This document shows, piece after piece, positions 1 to 7,013 of a stretch of 64,000 nt of DNA. This stretch comes from Thalassobacillus devorans. Its GTDB lineage: Bacteria > Bacillota > Bacilli > Bacillales > Halobacillaceae. The stretch covers positions 1,017,384-1,081,383 of the forward strand of contig NZ_FXEH01000005.1 in the NCBI RefSeq assembly GCF_900176565.1, read 5' to 3'. The position numbers and the translations under genes are program-made. The notes below the pieces were generated by a model, which was given only the letters and a program-made list of their open reading frames with translations, did no database searches and had not been told where the DNA came from. Every line of letters starts with the position of its first letter. Within the stretch, counting starts at the first letter, position 1.

Positions 1-634
1 CCAGCGCCTTCCTTTCAGCCATGCCTTCTACTGTCAGACAAGCAGCCAAAATCGATCCTAACAGGCAGCCTGCTCCTGTTACTTTAGAAAGGATGGCATG
101 CCCGGTCTCATTGGTTTCCATACGCTTGCCATCACAGACTACATCCGTAGCACCCGATACGACCGCCAACGTGTTGTAACGGTTAGCTACCTGTTTTGCT
201 ACCTCACTGATATCCCCCGATCCGCGCGATTCGACACCTTTCATTTCCCAGGAAATATCGACAAGGTTCGCTAGTTCAGCAGCATTCCCTTTGATAGCTG
301 TTGGTTGGACTATTTGTAATATTTCCTCGACGGCATGTCTGCGAAAAGGGGTTGCGGCCACACCAACTGGGTCTAGTACAACCGGAATGCCTTTGTCGTT
401 GGCTGCCTTTCCCGCATTTACCATGGCTGGAATTTCTGGAGCAGTCAGCGTGCCAATATTAATTAGCAGACCATCGGCATTGGCAGCCATTTCTGCTGCT
501 TCCTCTTCAGCTTTTGCCATGACTGGCGCTCCACCAAAAGAGAGCAGGCCATTAGCTGTAAAATTCATAACCACCTGATTGGTCAGATGATGGATGAGTG
601 GTGTATTTTTTCTAACCTCTTCGATTACATTCAC
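1..634 (-). CDS. thiM: Hydroxyethylthiazole kinase, 3' end cut by window edge
   Basis: ThiM phosphorylates the thiazole alcohol with ATP in thiamine salvage. I translated the minus strand from a GTG at 634; about 211 residues run to the window edge without a stop. Visible family elements are TPLIHHLTNQVVMNF near the N-terminus, LDPVGVAATPFR in the middle and TGAGCLLGSILAA near the edge, which matches the conserved anion-hole/Cys segment of the ribokinase-like ThiM fold. The GTG overlaps the thiD stop as GTGA and has a GGAGG site about 8 bases upstream inside thiD, so translation is probably coupled. It is the last gene of the TPP-controlled tenA-thiD-thiM operon visible here; thiE would be expected just outside the window (family knowledge). 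Confidence 0.9.
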   Translation of the reverse strand, partial: MNVIEEVRKNTPLIHHLTNQVVMNFTANGLLSFGGAPVMAKAEEEAAEMAANADGLLINIGTLTAPEIPAMVNAGKAANDKGIPVVLDPVGVAATPFRRHAVEEILQIVQPTAIKGNAAELANLVDISWEMKGVESRGSGDISEVAKQVANRYNTLAVVSGATDVVCDGKRMETNETGHAILSKVTGAGCLLGSILAACLTVEGMAERKAL

Positions 635-1437
635 TGCCTGACCTCCTCCCGTATCGCCCAGTGATTCGTTGGACCGTTTCCATATCCCAGGTCGAATGCA
701 TGGCGTATCGCTGCTGTAATATAATGCTTTGAGCGTTCTACCGCCCTCACTAATGGAAGGCCCTGGCTTAAATAAGCCGTAATTGCAGCAGAATACGTGC
801 ACCCGGTACCATGGGTGTTTTTGGTAGAAATCCGGTCTGTCTCAAACACATGCACTTTATTACCGTCATACAGAACATCGATGGCTGCCTCTTGCAGGTG
901 TCCTCCTTTGATAAGGGCTGCTCCTGCTCCGAAGCCATGGACCATATGCTTTGCCGCTTCCTTCATATCGGCTACTGTTTCAATTTTTTCTTTCGTAATA
1001 AATGCAGCCTCTGCTATATTGGGCGTCACAACAGTGGTCATTGGAATCAGCTGCTGACACAGATAATCACGTGCTTCCGGTTCAATAAGCGGGTCACCGC
1101 TTGTCGCTACCATCACGGGGTCCATGACATAAGGTGCCTGGAATGCTGAGATGGCCTCTGCGATAACTTCCATCATCTCTATATTAGCAATCATGCCTGT
1201 CTTCACTGCATCAACGCGGATATCTGAATAAATGGAGTCTATCTGTTGCTTTATCATACCCCCGGGCAAATGATGGACACCCTGGACTCCTGTTGTATTT
1301 TGTGCCGTCACGGACGTGAGAACGGACATACCGTAGCATTTCAGCTCTTGAAAAGTTTTCAAATCAGCCTGAATGCCTGCTCCGCCACTTGAATCGCTTC
1401 CCGCTATAGTAAGGGCACAAGGGGTTGCGTTACTCAT
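631..1437 (-). CDS. thiD: Hydroxymethylpyrimidine / phosphomethylpyrimidine kinase
   Basis: ThiD makes HMP-P and then HMP-PP, the pyrimidine half of thiamine. The 268 residues are full length for the family. The N-terminus has GSDSSGGAGIQADLKTF, the ribokinase-fold signature; the middle has DPVMVATSGDPL, and the C-terminal part has NTHGTGCTYSAAI, the phosphate-binding and catalytic loop of the kinase. The start ATG overlaps the tenA stop (ATGA at 1434-1437) and its stop overlaps the thiM GTG start, so the three genes form a tightly coupled operon. Expression should fall when thiamine pyrophosphate is abundant, because the operon lies behind TPP riboswitches. Function is secure from motifs and context; whether it prefers HMP or HMP-P cannot be read from sequence. 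Confidence 0.95.
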   Translation of the reverse strand: MSNATPCALTIAGSDSSGGAGIQADLKTFQELKCYGMSVLTSVTAQNTTGVQGVHHLPGGMIKQQIDSIYSDIRVDAVKTGMIANIEMMEVIAEAISAFQAPYVMDPVMVATSGDPLIEPEARDYLCQQLIPMTTVVTPNIAEAAFITKEKIETVADMKEAAKHMVHGFGAGAALIKGGHLQEAAIDVLYDGNKVHVFETDRISTKNTHGTGCTYSAAITAYLSQGLPLVRAVERSKHYITAAIRHAFDLGYGNGPTNHWAIREEVRQ

Positions 1438-2123
1438 CGTTGCATCACCCCTTCCTTAACAGGCCATTCTTCACACGTATAAGCCATCTCCCAGAACGCA
1501 AGTTCCAGCTGACAGCTTTTTCGGAAAGCTTCTTTCATGCGAATGCGTTGAGGTGCGGATGCTTCATCAGCTAATTTATCCAGTCGATCGCACAGCTTGC
1601 CAGTCAGGCCTCTCACCTCTGCCTCTGCATAGAAAGTTATCCATGGATAAAATGGATGATCGCCATTCGGTTTATATTTTTCCATCAGTACTTGACCGAT
1701 TTCCAGGTAAGTCCATGGACATGGCAGCAGGGCACAGAGAATTTCAGCTAAGTCTCCTGTTTGGGCATGGTACATCATGTGCTTGATATAGTGGTCTGCC
1801 GTTGGCGGCAGCGGGTACCCTTGCATGTCTTCATAAACTACACCCGCCTGTTCACAAAAGTTATGGTGTGGATGCGTTTCACTGTTTAAAACAAAGCCTA
1901 TTTGATCATGGAAGAGAGAGATATCGTCTCGATTGCTTGATTTAGAGACGGCAATACCATAGATGTGCATGAAGGCATTCAAATACTCAAAATCTGCCTT
2001 AATATAGTGCTTGAGGGCTTCTTTAGGCACCTTGCCTTTTCCAATTCCGTCAACAAATGGATGATTGAATATCTCCTTAAATATAGCATCATTTTCTTTT
2101 CTTAAACTTTCTGTGAAAGTCAT
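1434..2123 (-). CDS. tenA: Aminopyrimidine aminohydrolase (thiaminase II)
   Basis: TenA hydrolyses 4-amino-5-aminomethyl-2-methylpyrimidine, a thiamine breakdown product, to HMP for salvage. The 229 residues match the family length and are predicted all-helical and cytosolic. The active-site cysteine lies in LLPCPWTYLEIG, a hallmark of TenA, and the C-terminal acidic residue of the family is in QLELAFWEMAYT. The ATG at 2123 is preceded by AAAGGAGG at good spacing. It is first in the operon, directly below a TPP riboswitch (2207-2291), and hands over to thiD by an ATGA overlap. Next to thiD and thiM this makes a salvage operon rather than a de novo one; no thiC or thiG is present in the window. 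Confidence 0.93.
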   Translation of the reverse strand: MTFTESLRKENDAIFKEIFNHPFVDGIGKGKVPKEALKHYIKADFEYLNAFMHIYGIAVSKSSNRDDISLFHDQIGFVLNSETHPHHNFCEQAGVVYEDMQGYPLPPTADHYIKHMMYHAQTGDLAEILCALLPCPWTYLEIGQVLMEKYKPNGDHPFYPWITFYAEAEVRGLTGKLCDRLDKLADEASAPQRIRMKEAFRKSCQLELAFWEMAYTCEEWPVKEGVMQR

Positions 2124-2206
2124 GGTAAGCCTCCTTTAATAGTCAGGAAGCTACTAGGGGGAATAAAAGTAGATTGATAGATAGAGGGTAATGAAGTTTG
2201 TCCTCT

Positions 2207-2291
2207 CCTACTTCCCTGCGCTGGCATTATCCAGATCAGGTTCCAAGGGACAAAGGAATGATTCCTTATCTCAGCTGAATGCGCCCCTAGC
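2207..2291 (-). promoter_or_regulatory. TPP riboswitch (THI box) upstream of tenA
   Basis: On the minus strand the conserved core is clear: CTAGGGGCGC at the 5' side, GCTGAGA, then ACCTGATCTGGATAATG followed by CCAGCGCAGGGAAG. This is the standard thiamine pyrophosphate aptamer. No strong U-tailed hairpin is evident between it and the tenA ribosome site, so control may be by sequestering the ribosome site, or through the upstream copy; this last point is inference. Confidence 0.95.
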
Positions 2292-2361
2292 AGTTTTCCG
2301 TAAATGGGTTATTTAAGAAACTCTTCTTACAGAATGAAATAATTGATCTTGCCTGATTTTT

Positions 2362-2421
2362 TTATGAAGTACCGATAGCTACAAACACCGCCATCGTCGT
2401 AAGCAGACGCGTCCTGTTCAC
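2362..2421 (-). pseudogene. thiW: Remnant of thiW (ECF-type thiamine precursor transporter subunit)
   Basis: After the upstream riboswitch and its terminator there is a good ribosome site (AAAGGAGGG) and a GTG at 2421. The reading frame gives VNRTRLLTTMAVFVAIGTS and then TAA. This matches the start of ThiW proteins from memory (the RTRLLTTMA-FVAIGT opening), but a complete ThiW is roughly 150-180 residues with several membrane segments. The following 70 bases up to the second riboswitch show no continuation in any frame. I read it as a deleted thiW whose leader and first 19 codons survive. A functional short leader peptide is the alternative. Confidence 0.65.
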
Positions 2422-2459
2422 CTTCTCCCTCCTTTCTCTACCGGGGGTGTCTGAAATGC

Positions 2460-2490
2460 AAAAAAGCCAGATCCTCATAGGACCTGGCTT
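2460..2490 (-). terminator. Riboswitch-linked intrinsic terminator
   Basis: Minus strand: AAGCCAGGTCC, loop TAT, then GAGGATCTGGCTT followed by six T. It lies between the upstream TPP aptamer and the thiW remnant, the normal place for the expression platform of a transcription-terminating riboswitch. Confidence 0.85.
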
Positions 2491-2523
2491 GGTAGGTTAA
2501 AAGAAAATAGACGTCTCTTCCGA

Positions 2524-2622
2524 CTACTTCCCTCCGCTGGTACTAACCAGATCAGGTCCATAAGAGTCGGAAAGCTTTACGCGCTTCCCTCTCAGCCCGC
2601 CATTCAGGGCACCCCTAGTAGT
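2524..2622 (-). promoter_or_regulatory. Second TPP riboswitch, upstream of thiW remnant
   Basis: Minus strand shows ACTAGGGGTGCCC, GGGCTGAGAGGG, then GGACCTGATCTGGTTAGT and ACCAGCGGAGGGAAG. All conserved THI-box parts are present. The two aptamers are separate, each with its own 5' CTAGGGG, so this is a tandem pair from two neighbouring control regions brought close by loss of the gene between them, rather than one duplicated aptamer. Confidence 0.95.
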
Positions 2623-2655
2623 ATTCATAACTATTCATTTGATTGTTACGAATCT

Positions 2656-2685
2656 ATCATAGCAAAAATCCGTCAGCGCTTTCAA
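2656..2685 (-). promoter_or_regulatory. Sigma-A promoter of the thiamine region
   Basis: Minus strand has TTGAAA, an 18-base spacer, and TATGAT, placed so that transcription would begin about 25 bases before the upstream TPP aptamer. This is the only well-formed promoter I see for the riboswitch-thiW-tenA region. Confidence 0.7.
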
Positions 2686-2702
2686 TAGCTAATATTGATT
2701 GT

Positions 2703-3419
2703 TTACAGGCTTTCCAGCAACAAATACATCCCGGTAAAAAGGAGAATGATATAGGTAACCACCCGAAACAGCCGCTGGCTGATCCAGTGAAACAACAGCT
2801 GTCCCAGAATTAGTCCAGCAAGTACCACCGGTAAAGCAAACCCGCTCGCTTTCCACACTTCTGCATTCGTTCCTGCGAATACCACTTGAATGATCAAACT
2901 GACCAAATAGATAAATAAATAGAAAGCAAGTGTCGTTGCACGCAGTTTTTCCTTATTCGTATCGGTACCGGAAAAGTAAAGGAGAATTGGCGGTCCGGGC
3001 ATACCGATACTGGTCGTCATCGCCCCCGATAAGCCTCCTACTACAAAGTCCCTTTGTAGAGACTGATGGGTTCGGAACCGAAAGATCAAAAGTACGGTCA
3101 ACACTAAAATGACGATGCTGATACCGAGCTTCAATTTCGTCATATCTGCCAGCAGAAACAGGAGGATACCAGCAGGAAGCCCTCCCACACTTCCGATCAC
3201 GAATCTTTATAACACACCGAGGTCGACATCCTGACTGATTTTTCTGATCAACACAGCAGATATGACAAGAGAAAGTGCCAGATTAATCTGGATAGCCTCT
3301 CTGGGTTCAAATAGAAATAGTAAAAACGGCGTCGCCATGATGGAAAAGCCGAAGCCGGTACTCGTTTGTAAAATAGAAGCAATAAGAATAATGACTATGA
3401 ATACGAGCAGGGAATCCAC
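2703..3419 (-). pseudogene. TSUP (TauE/SafE-type) permease interrupted by an in-frame stop
   Basis: Two open stretches in one frame (3419-3207 and 3206-2703) together read as a complete membrane protein of about 238 residues, the usual size of sulfite-exporter TauE/SafE (TSUP) permeases. The first part has LQTSTGFGFSIMATPFL and ends DVDLGVL; after a TAA at 3209-3207 the same frame continues RFVIGSVGGLPAGILLFL and later GGLSGAMTTSIGMPGPPILL, both typical TSUP half-repeat motifs. No base needs to be added or removed, so this is a nonsense change (for example of AAA, CAA or GAA) and not a frameshift. The downstream part could restart at a GTG at 3200, but has no ribosome site. Substrate unknown: sulfite, sulfonates or other small anions are usual for the family. 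Confidence 0.75.
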
Positions 3420-3632
3420 ATAAACACCTTCTGTCTGAGACTTTTAAACTTCCTTTTTCTTTGTAGCAAGACAGCATCCTTTTCACCAATGTATAGAAAG
3501 TATATAATCAAAGAAGATTGTCAAAAAATATCAATATTTTTTCGCGTGAATGATGTCTTTCTATGATAACATGTTGATGTTATTGGTTTAGGTTTAAAAT
3601 AAAAATATCTACATAGATACAGGAGTGTAATT
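3420..3632. other. Divergent intergenic region, TSUP remnant / bdbD
   Basis: AT-rich region between divergent genes. It holds a perfect dyad AAAAAATAT-CA-ATATTTTTT at about 3524-3543. A possible plus-strand promoter for bdbD is TTGGTT with a 17-base spacer to TATCTA near 3576-3604. No other gene-like feature is seen. Confidence 0.4.
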
Positions 3633-4322
3633 ATGGCGGAAAACAAAGGATCCATGAAGTTTATTGTAATACTGACGGTCGTAGTCATTGGACTGATTGC
3701 TGCTTTTGTTATGTTAGACAATAATAGCAATGGCGGTGAAAGCGATATGGCTTCTTCCGGCGGTGATGCTCCGGCAATCGATGGACACCCGACAATCGGG
3801 GAATCGGATGCACCGGTTGAAATCGTGGAATTCGGAGATTACTTGTGCCCGGCATGTAAAGTGTGGAGCGACCAGGCATTTCCCCTGGTAAAACAGGATT
3901 ACATTGACACCGGAGATGCCAACTTCACGTATATCAATGTGCTATTCCATGGCGAGGACTCCGAGCTTGCATCCTCGGCAGGCGAAGCGGTTTATAAGCA
4001 GGACCCTGATGCATTCTGGGATTTTTCCAAAGCGTTATATGAAGCCCAGCCGGAAGAGCATGAGGAAGGCTGGCTGACGAAAGAAAAGATCTTGGAAGTA
4101 GCGGAAGATAGCGTGCCATCTATTGATACCGAACAGATGAACGAAGATATGGACTCTGAAGAGATCCAGCAGGAAGTGGAAAAAGATGACAACCTGGTCA
4201 AGGAACATGGCGTCCAGGTTACACCGACCATCATGATCAATGGCGAGATGGTGGAAGATCCATTTAATTATGAAGAAATCTCCACGAAAATTGAAAAGGC
4301 GATAGAGGAAAGCAATGAGTAA
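3633..4322 (+). CDS. bdbD: Membrane-anchored thiol-disulfide oxidoreductase, DsbA family
   Basis: BdbD introduces disulfide bonds into exported proteins. Of its 229 residues, 9-28 form one N-terminal membrane segment, followed by a Ser/Gly-rich linker and a thioredoxin/DsbA-fold domain outside the membrane. The redox motif is C72-P-A-C75 in GDYLCPACKVW; the cis-proline loop is GVQVTPTIMING near residue 198. The domain is rich in Asp and Glu, fitting a salt-adapted secretome. The start is ATG with GGAG 9 bases upstream. It overlaps bdbC by 8 bases, so the two redox partners are co-translated: BdbC reoxidises BdbD. The pair is well known in Bacillus for competence proteins and secreted disulfide proteins. 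Confidence 0.92.
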   Translation: MAENKGSMKFIVILTVVVIGLIAAFVMLDNNSNGGESDMASSGGDAPAIDGHPTIGESDAPVEIVEFGDYLCPACKVWSDQAFPLVKQDYIDTGDANFTYINVLFHGEDSELASSAGEAVYKQDPDAFWDFSKALYEAQPEEHEEGWLTKEKILEVAEDSVPSIDTEQMNEDMDSEEIQQEVEKDDNLVKEHGVQVTPTIMINGEMVEDPFNYEEISTKIEKAIEESNE

Positions 4323-4734
4323 GAAAACGAATGGTCAGCCGATTTTTCTTTACCTCGCATGGCTCGCTGCTGTCATTGCTACGTTAGGCAGTCTTTACTT
4401 CAGTGAAATAAGAGAGTTCATTCCGTGTGAATTATGCTGGGTACAGCGGATTTTCATGTACCCGCTCAGCATTATTCTTGGTATCGCGACTTTCCTGAAT
4501 GACCGCAGCATCATTAAATATGCCTTGCCGCTTTCCATTATTGGCGGACTGGTTTCCATTTTTCATTATATGGAGCAAAAAGTCCCTGGATTTGCGAGCA
4601 TCAAACCTTGCGTCGGCGGTGTTCCTTGCAGTGCGGAATATATCAACTGGCTAGGGTTCATTACGATCCCTTTCCTGGCACTCCTTGCTTTTACACTGAC
4701 TACAATTTTCTTATTCATCGCAAGGAAGAAATAA
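4315..4734 (+). CDS. bdbC: Disulfide bond formation protein, DsbB family
   Basis: Integral membrane quinone-linked oxidase that recycles BdbD. The 139 residues hold four predicted membrane helices. Two cysteine pairs are present as required: CELC after the first helix, and C-x5-C in KPCVGGVPCSAEY in the second external loop. QRIFMYPLS following the first pair is the usual DsbB quinone-site region. Its ATG lies inside the end of bdbD, and a strong terminator follows at 4742, so bdbDC is a closed two-gene operon. Confidence 0.93.
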   Translation: MSKKTNGQPIFLYLAWLAAVIATLGSLYFSEIREFIPCELCWVQRIFMYPLSIILGIATFLNDRSIIKYALPLSIIGGLVSIFHYMEQKVPGFASIKPCVGGVPCSAEYINWLGFITIPFLALLAFTLTTIFLFIARKK

Positions 4735-4741
4735 ACTTTTT

Positions 4742-4781
4742 AAGCTTAGAGCATGACACAGATGCTCTGAGCTTATTTTTT
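4742..4781 (+). terminator. Terminator of bdbDC
   Basis: AAGCTTAGAGCAT, 7-base loop, ATGCTCTGAGCTT, then ATTTTTT: a 13-bp nearly perfect stem with a U-tract. Confidence 0.9.
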
Positions 4782-4821
4782 GTGGTAATGGGAAAGCTGT
4801 TTTAAAGAATTTATGACTCTT

Positions 4822-4835
4822 AGGACATATGTCCT
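4822..4835 (+). promoter_or_regulatory. Palindromic operator, candidate Crp/Fnr-family site
   Basis: Perfect 14-bp dyad AGGACATATGTCCT. If TTAAAT at 4858-4863 is the -10 box, the start point falls near 4870 and the dyad is centred at about -41.5, the classical class II activation position of Crp/Fnr proteins. A Crp/Fnr gene is second in the operon. Site and spacing are seen; binding is inferred. Confidence 0.55.
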
Positions 4836-4887
4836 TTCCAAAACTTTCAACTTCCTTTTAAATAAATGCAGAAAAGGAGGATGAAGG

Positions 4888-5313
4888 ATGAAAGGTGCTT
4901 TATTTTCCCTGCTTGGAGGAATCTGTATCACGATGCAGGGAATATTCAACGCAAGAATGAGCGATGCGATTGGTGGATGGCATACGACGGTAATGGTCCA
5001 TATCGTAGCCTTTACAATCGCTATGATTGTTTATATAAAAGTAAGAGATGGAAAAGGAAAGAGCTTCAGAAACGTTCCATTACTATATTTAATTGGAGGG
5101 TCATTTGGTGTCATTGTCGTTTTTTCTGAGTTGACAGCCATTCACAGTATTGGCCCTGCCGCAGCTATTGCTATCCTTCTCGTTGCACAGATAGGAACGG
5201 CATTTATCATAGAATCACAAGGATGGTTCGGGGAGAAGAGAATTCCTATTACGCTGCGACAAGGACTCGGCCTAACGATGATGCTTGCCGGTGTTATTCT
5301 TTTTCAATTGTAA
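4888..5313 (+). CDS. YdcZ/DUF606-type DMT transporter, half-size
   Basis: Small integral membrane protein of 141 residues with about five hydrophobic helices, no signal peptide and very short loops. The opening GGICITMQGIFNARMSD and the closing QGLGLTMMLAGVILFQL fit the DUF606/YdcZ branch of the drug/metabolite transporter superfamily, in which each protein is half of a transporter. It has a strong AAAAGGAGG site. A gene for a similar protein (6039-6566) follows after a Crp/Fnr regulator, so the two may form a heterodimer. Spacing to the regulator gene is 17 bases. Substrate is unknown. Confidence 0.8.
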   Translation: MKGALFSLLGGICITMQGIFNARMSDAIGGWHTTVMVHIVAFTIAMIVYIKVRDGKGKSFRNVPLLYLIGGSFGVIVVFSELTAIHSIGPAAAIAILLVAQIGTAFIIESQGWFGEKRIPITLRQGLGLTMMLAGVILFQL

Positions 5314-5330
5314 AAGAAGGTGTGTAAACG

Positions 5331-6026
5331 GTGAAAGAAATCAAAACCGCTGATGCAGAGGTCTATATCAAGCGTTATGAGCTTGGTAAGGTCTTTCCAG
5401 AGCATTTCAGACCCCTAATAAAGGTTTATCAGTTCAAGAAAGGAAATGTCTTATTCTCAGCAGGCGAAGAGCTGGAGGAGCTCTATATTCTGGTGGATGG
5501 GAAAATAAAAATCTTTACGCTTACTCCTGAAGGAAAATCATTAATCAACCGGTTCAAGCGTCCTCTGGAGCTGATCGGAGATGTGGAGTATGTTAAAAGA
5601 AATACGGTGTTCAATTCCGTTGAGGCTGTAACGGATGGCGTGATGCTTGCAGCATCATTTGCCGATTTGGCGAATCTGGAACAAGATCACCCGCCATTTA
5701 CACGTTTTTTACTGGAAACGTTAGCCCGAAAGTTTTATACCGAAGCCCATACCACGAACCTTAACATGCTTTACCCGGTGGAAGTGCGGCTCGCCAGCTA
5801 TTTATTATCGATTTCCTCCTTCAGTGAAGGAACGATTTTCCATCAGGAAATGCATACATCGAATTTAATGGAGCTGGCCGAATGGTTAGGCACCAGTTAC
5901 CGTCATTTAAACCGTGTGTTAAAGAAGATGGCGTCTGACAATATCATTGAACGGGCTAATGGCTCGATTGCCATTAAAGACCTGGAAAAGCTCAGCATCC
6001 TTGCAAAAGGGAACATCTATGAATAA
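5331..6026 (+). CDS. Crp/Fnr-family transcriptional regulator (YeiL-like)
   Basis: 231 residues from a GTG start. Residues about 25-120 form a cyclic-nucleotide-binding-type beta-roll (KKGNVLFSAGEELEELYIL, VDGKIKIF). About 150-225 form the Crp winged helix (ASYLLSIS, then LAEWLGTSYRHLNRVLKKM as helix-turn-helix). I see no N-terminal cysteine cluster as in Fnr, so an iron-sulfur cluster is unlikely; the effector is unknown. It sits between two YdcZ genes and probably controls them through the dyad at 4822-4835. Gaps of 17 and 12 bases to its neighbours support one transcript. It resembles YeiL-type proteins in the same arrangement, from memory. Confidence 0.85.
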   Translation: MKEIKTADAEVYIKRYELGKVFPEHFRPLIKVYQFKKGNVLFSAGEELEELYILVDGKIKIFTLTPEGKSLINRFKRPLELIGDVEYVKRNTVFNSVEAVTDGVMLAASFADLANLEQDHPPFTRFLLETLARKFYTEAHTTNLNMLYPVEVRLASYLLSISSFSEGTIFHQEMHTSNLMELAEWLGTSYRHLNRVLKKMASDNIIERANGSIAIKDLEKLSILAKGNIYE

Positions 6027-6038
6027 GGAGGAACATCT

Positions 6039-6566
6039 ATGACTGGAGTGTTATTAGCGGTTATCGCAGGTATTTTAATCAGCCTGCAGAATGTATTCAA
6101 TGCCAGAGTAAGTGAAAAAACAGGTCCGTGGGCGACGACCTCTCTTGTACTCGGTCTAGGTCTTGTCTGTTCATTACCAGTCTTTTATTCCATCGAGAAA
6201 AAAAGCATTTTAGAATTTGGAAATGTGAATCCTGTATTTTTGTTTGGGGGAGTATTTGGCGTAGGGATCGTATTCTTTTTAATGAGAGGGGTAACTTTGA
6301 TTGGCCCGGCTTACGCCATTTCGATTGCACTTATTTCGCAGATTACCATTGCTTTTATTATTAATACCGGCGGCTGGTTTGGATTTGAGGCTTCTCCCCT
6401 GTCCTGGCAGAAGCTGCTTGGGATCGCCTTGGTAATCGGGGGAGTGCTTGTCTACAAGCTGGAGAAACAGACCGGTAAAAACGAGCGTGAACAGGAAGCA
6501 GTATCTTTTAAAAGAAAGCAGGCTTCCTACTCTGCTAAGCAGGGTTTTTATCAGGAAAAACCCTAA
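6039..6566 (+). CDS. YdcZ/DUF606-type DMT transporter, second half
   Basis: 175 residues with about five membrane helices up to residue 143 and a charged, probably disordered tail. It shares the fold and landmarks of the first YdcZ gene: GILISLQNVFNARVSE at the start, GPAYAISIALISQI in the middle, and TGGWFGFE before the last helix, equivalent to SQGWFGE in the partner. An AAGGAGG site precedes the ATG. The last codons lie within a hairpin-forming sequence (GGGTTTTT...AAAAACCC), so the tail may be partly shaped by an RNA element. It closes a three-gene operon ending at the terminator near 6650. The likely product is a two-subunit transporter; the substrate cannot be inferred. Confidence 0.8.
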   Translation: MTGVLLAVIAGILISLQNVFNARVSEKTGPWATTSLVLGLGLVCSLPVFYSIEKKSILEFGNVNPVFLFGGVFGVGIVFFLMRGVTLIGPAYAISIALISQITIAFIINTGGWFGFEASPLSWQKLLGIALVIGGVLVYKLEKQTGKNEREQEAVSFKRKQASYSAKQGFYQEKP

Positions 6567-6634
6567 GAGCGTTGGCCTCTCGTGCTTAGAAGTAGGTACC
6601 GTTCTTTATCCACCAGACCATCAATATAATGAAA

Positions 6635-6668
6635 AAGAAGCCGTCTTCTTAGGAACGGCTTCTTTTTT
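6635..6668. terminator. Bidirectional terminator
   Basis: AAGAAGCCGT, loop, ACGGCTTCTT with A and T runs on both sides. It serves the YdcZ operon on plus and the AtuA/DUF4387 operon on minus. Confidence 0.85.
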
Positions 6669-6675
6669 ATTGGCT

Positions 6676-6999
6676 CTATTGCACGGGTACTTCGATCCCC
6701 AATAATGGCGGATATTGCTGTGACCCGAAGATATCTCCCTCTCCAGGGTCCCCGCTTGGTGCAAACCGACGGATCGTGAATTTGATGGCATTGGCCGGAT
6801 CATACTCGACAAAATCAGTAATCCGGTCCTCTTTGATATTGTACAGGGAAGCAAGCTTTTCCCTGTTGATCGATTTACTGTTCTTCACCATCTCATACGT
6901 ATCTTTTTCTTTAAAAATGATATCAAACGTAATTTTATCGGTACCGGCATTTTTACTGCGAATGGTTTTTGCCAGTTCATTTAATGTACTTGTCTTCAT
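6676..6999 (-). CDS. DUF4387 domain protein, partner of AtuA-like protein
   Basis: 107 residues covering one DUF4387 domain: the opening LNELAKTIRSKNAGTDKITF and the closing NAIKFTIRRF are typical. It is soluble, with no signal. Proteins of this family occur almost always next to, or fused to, AtuA/DUF1446 proteins, as here (14 bases downstream of the AtuA gene), so it is probably a small subunit of the same enzyme. No catalytic residue is assigned. It shares the atuA promoter and operator and ends at a bidirectional terminator. Confidence 0.85.
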   Translation of the reverse strand: MKTSTLNELAKTIRSKNAGTDKITFDIIFKEKDTYEMVKNSKSINREKLASLYNIKEDRITDFVEYDPANAIKFTIRRFAPSGDPGEGDIFGSQQYPPLLGIEVPVQ

Positions 7000-7013
7000 T
7001 TCTATTCCTCCTC

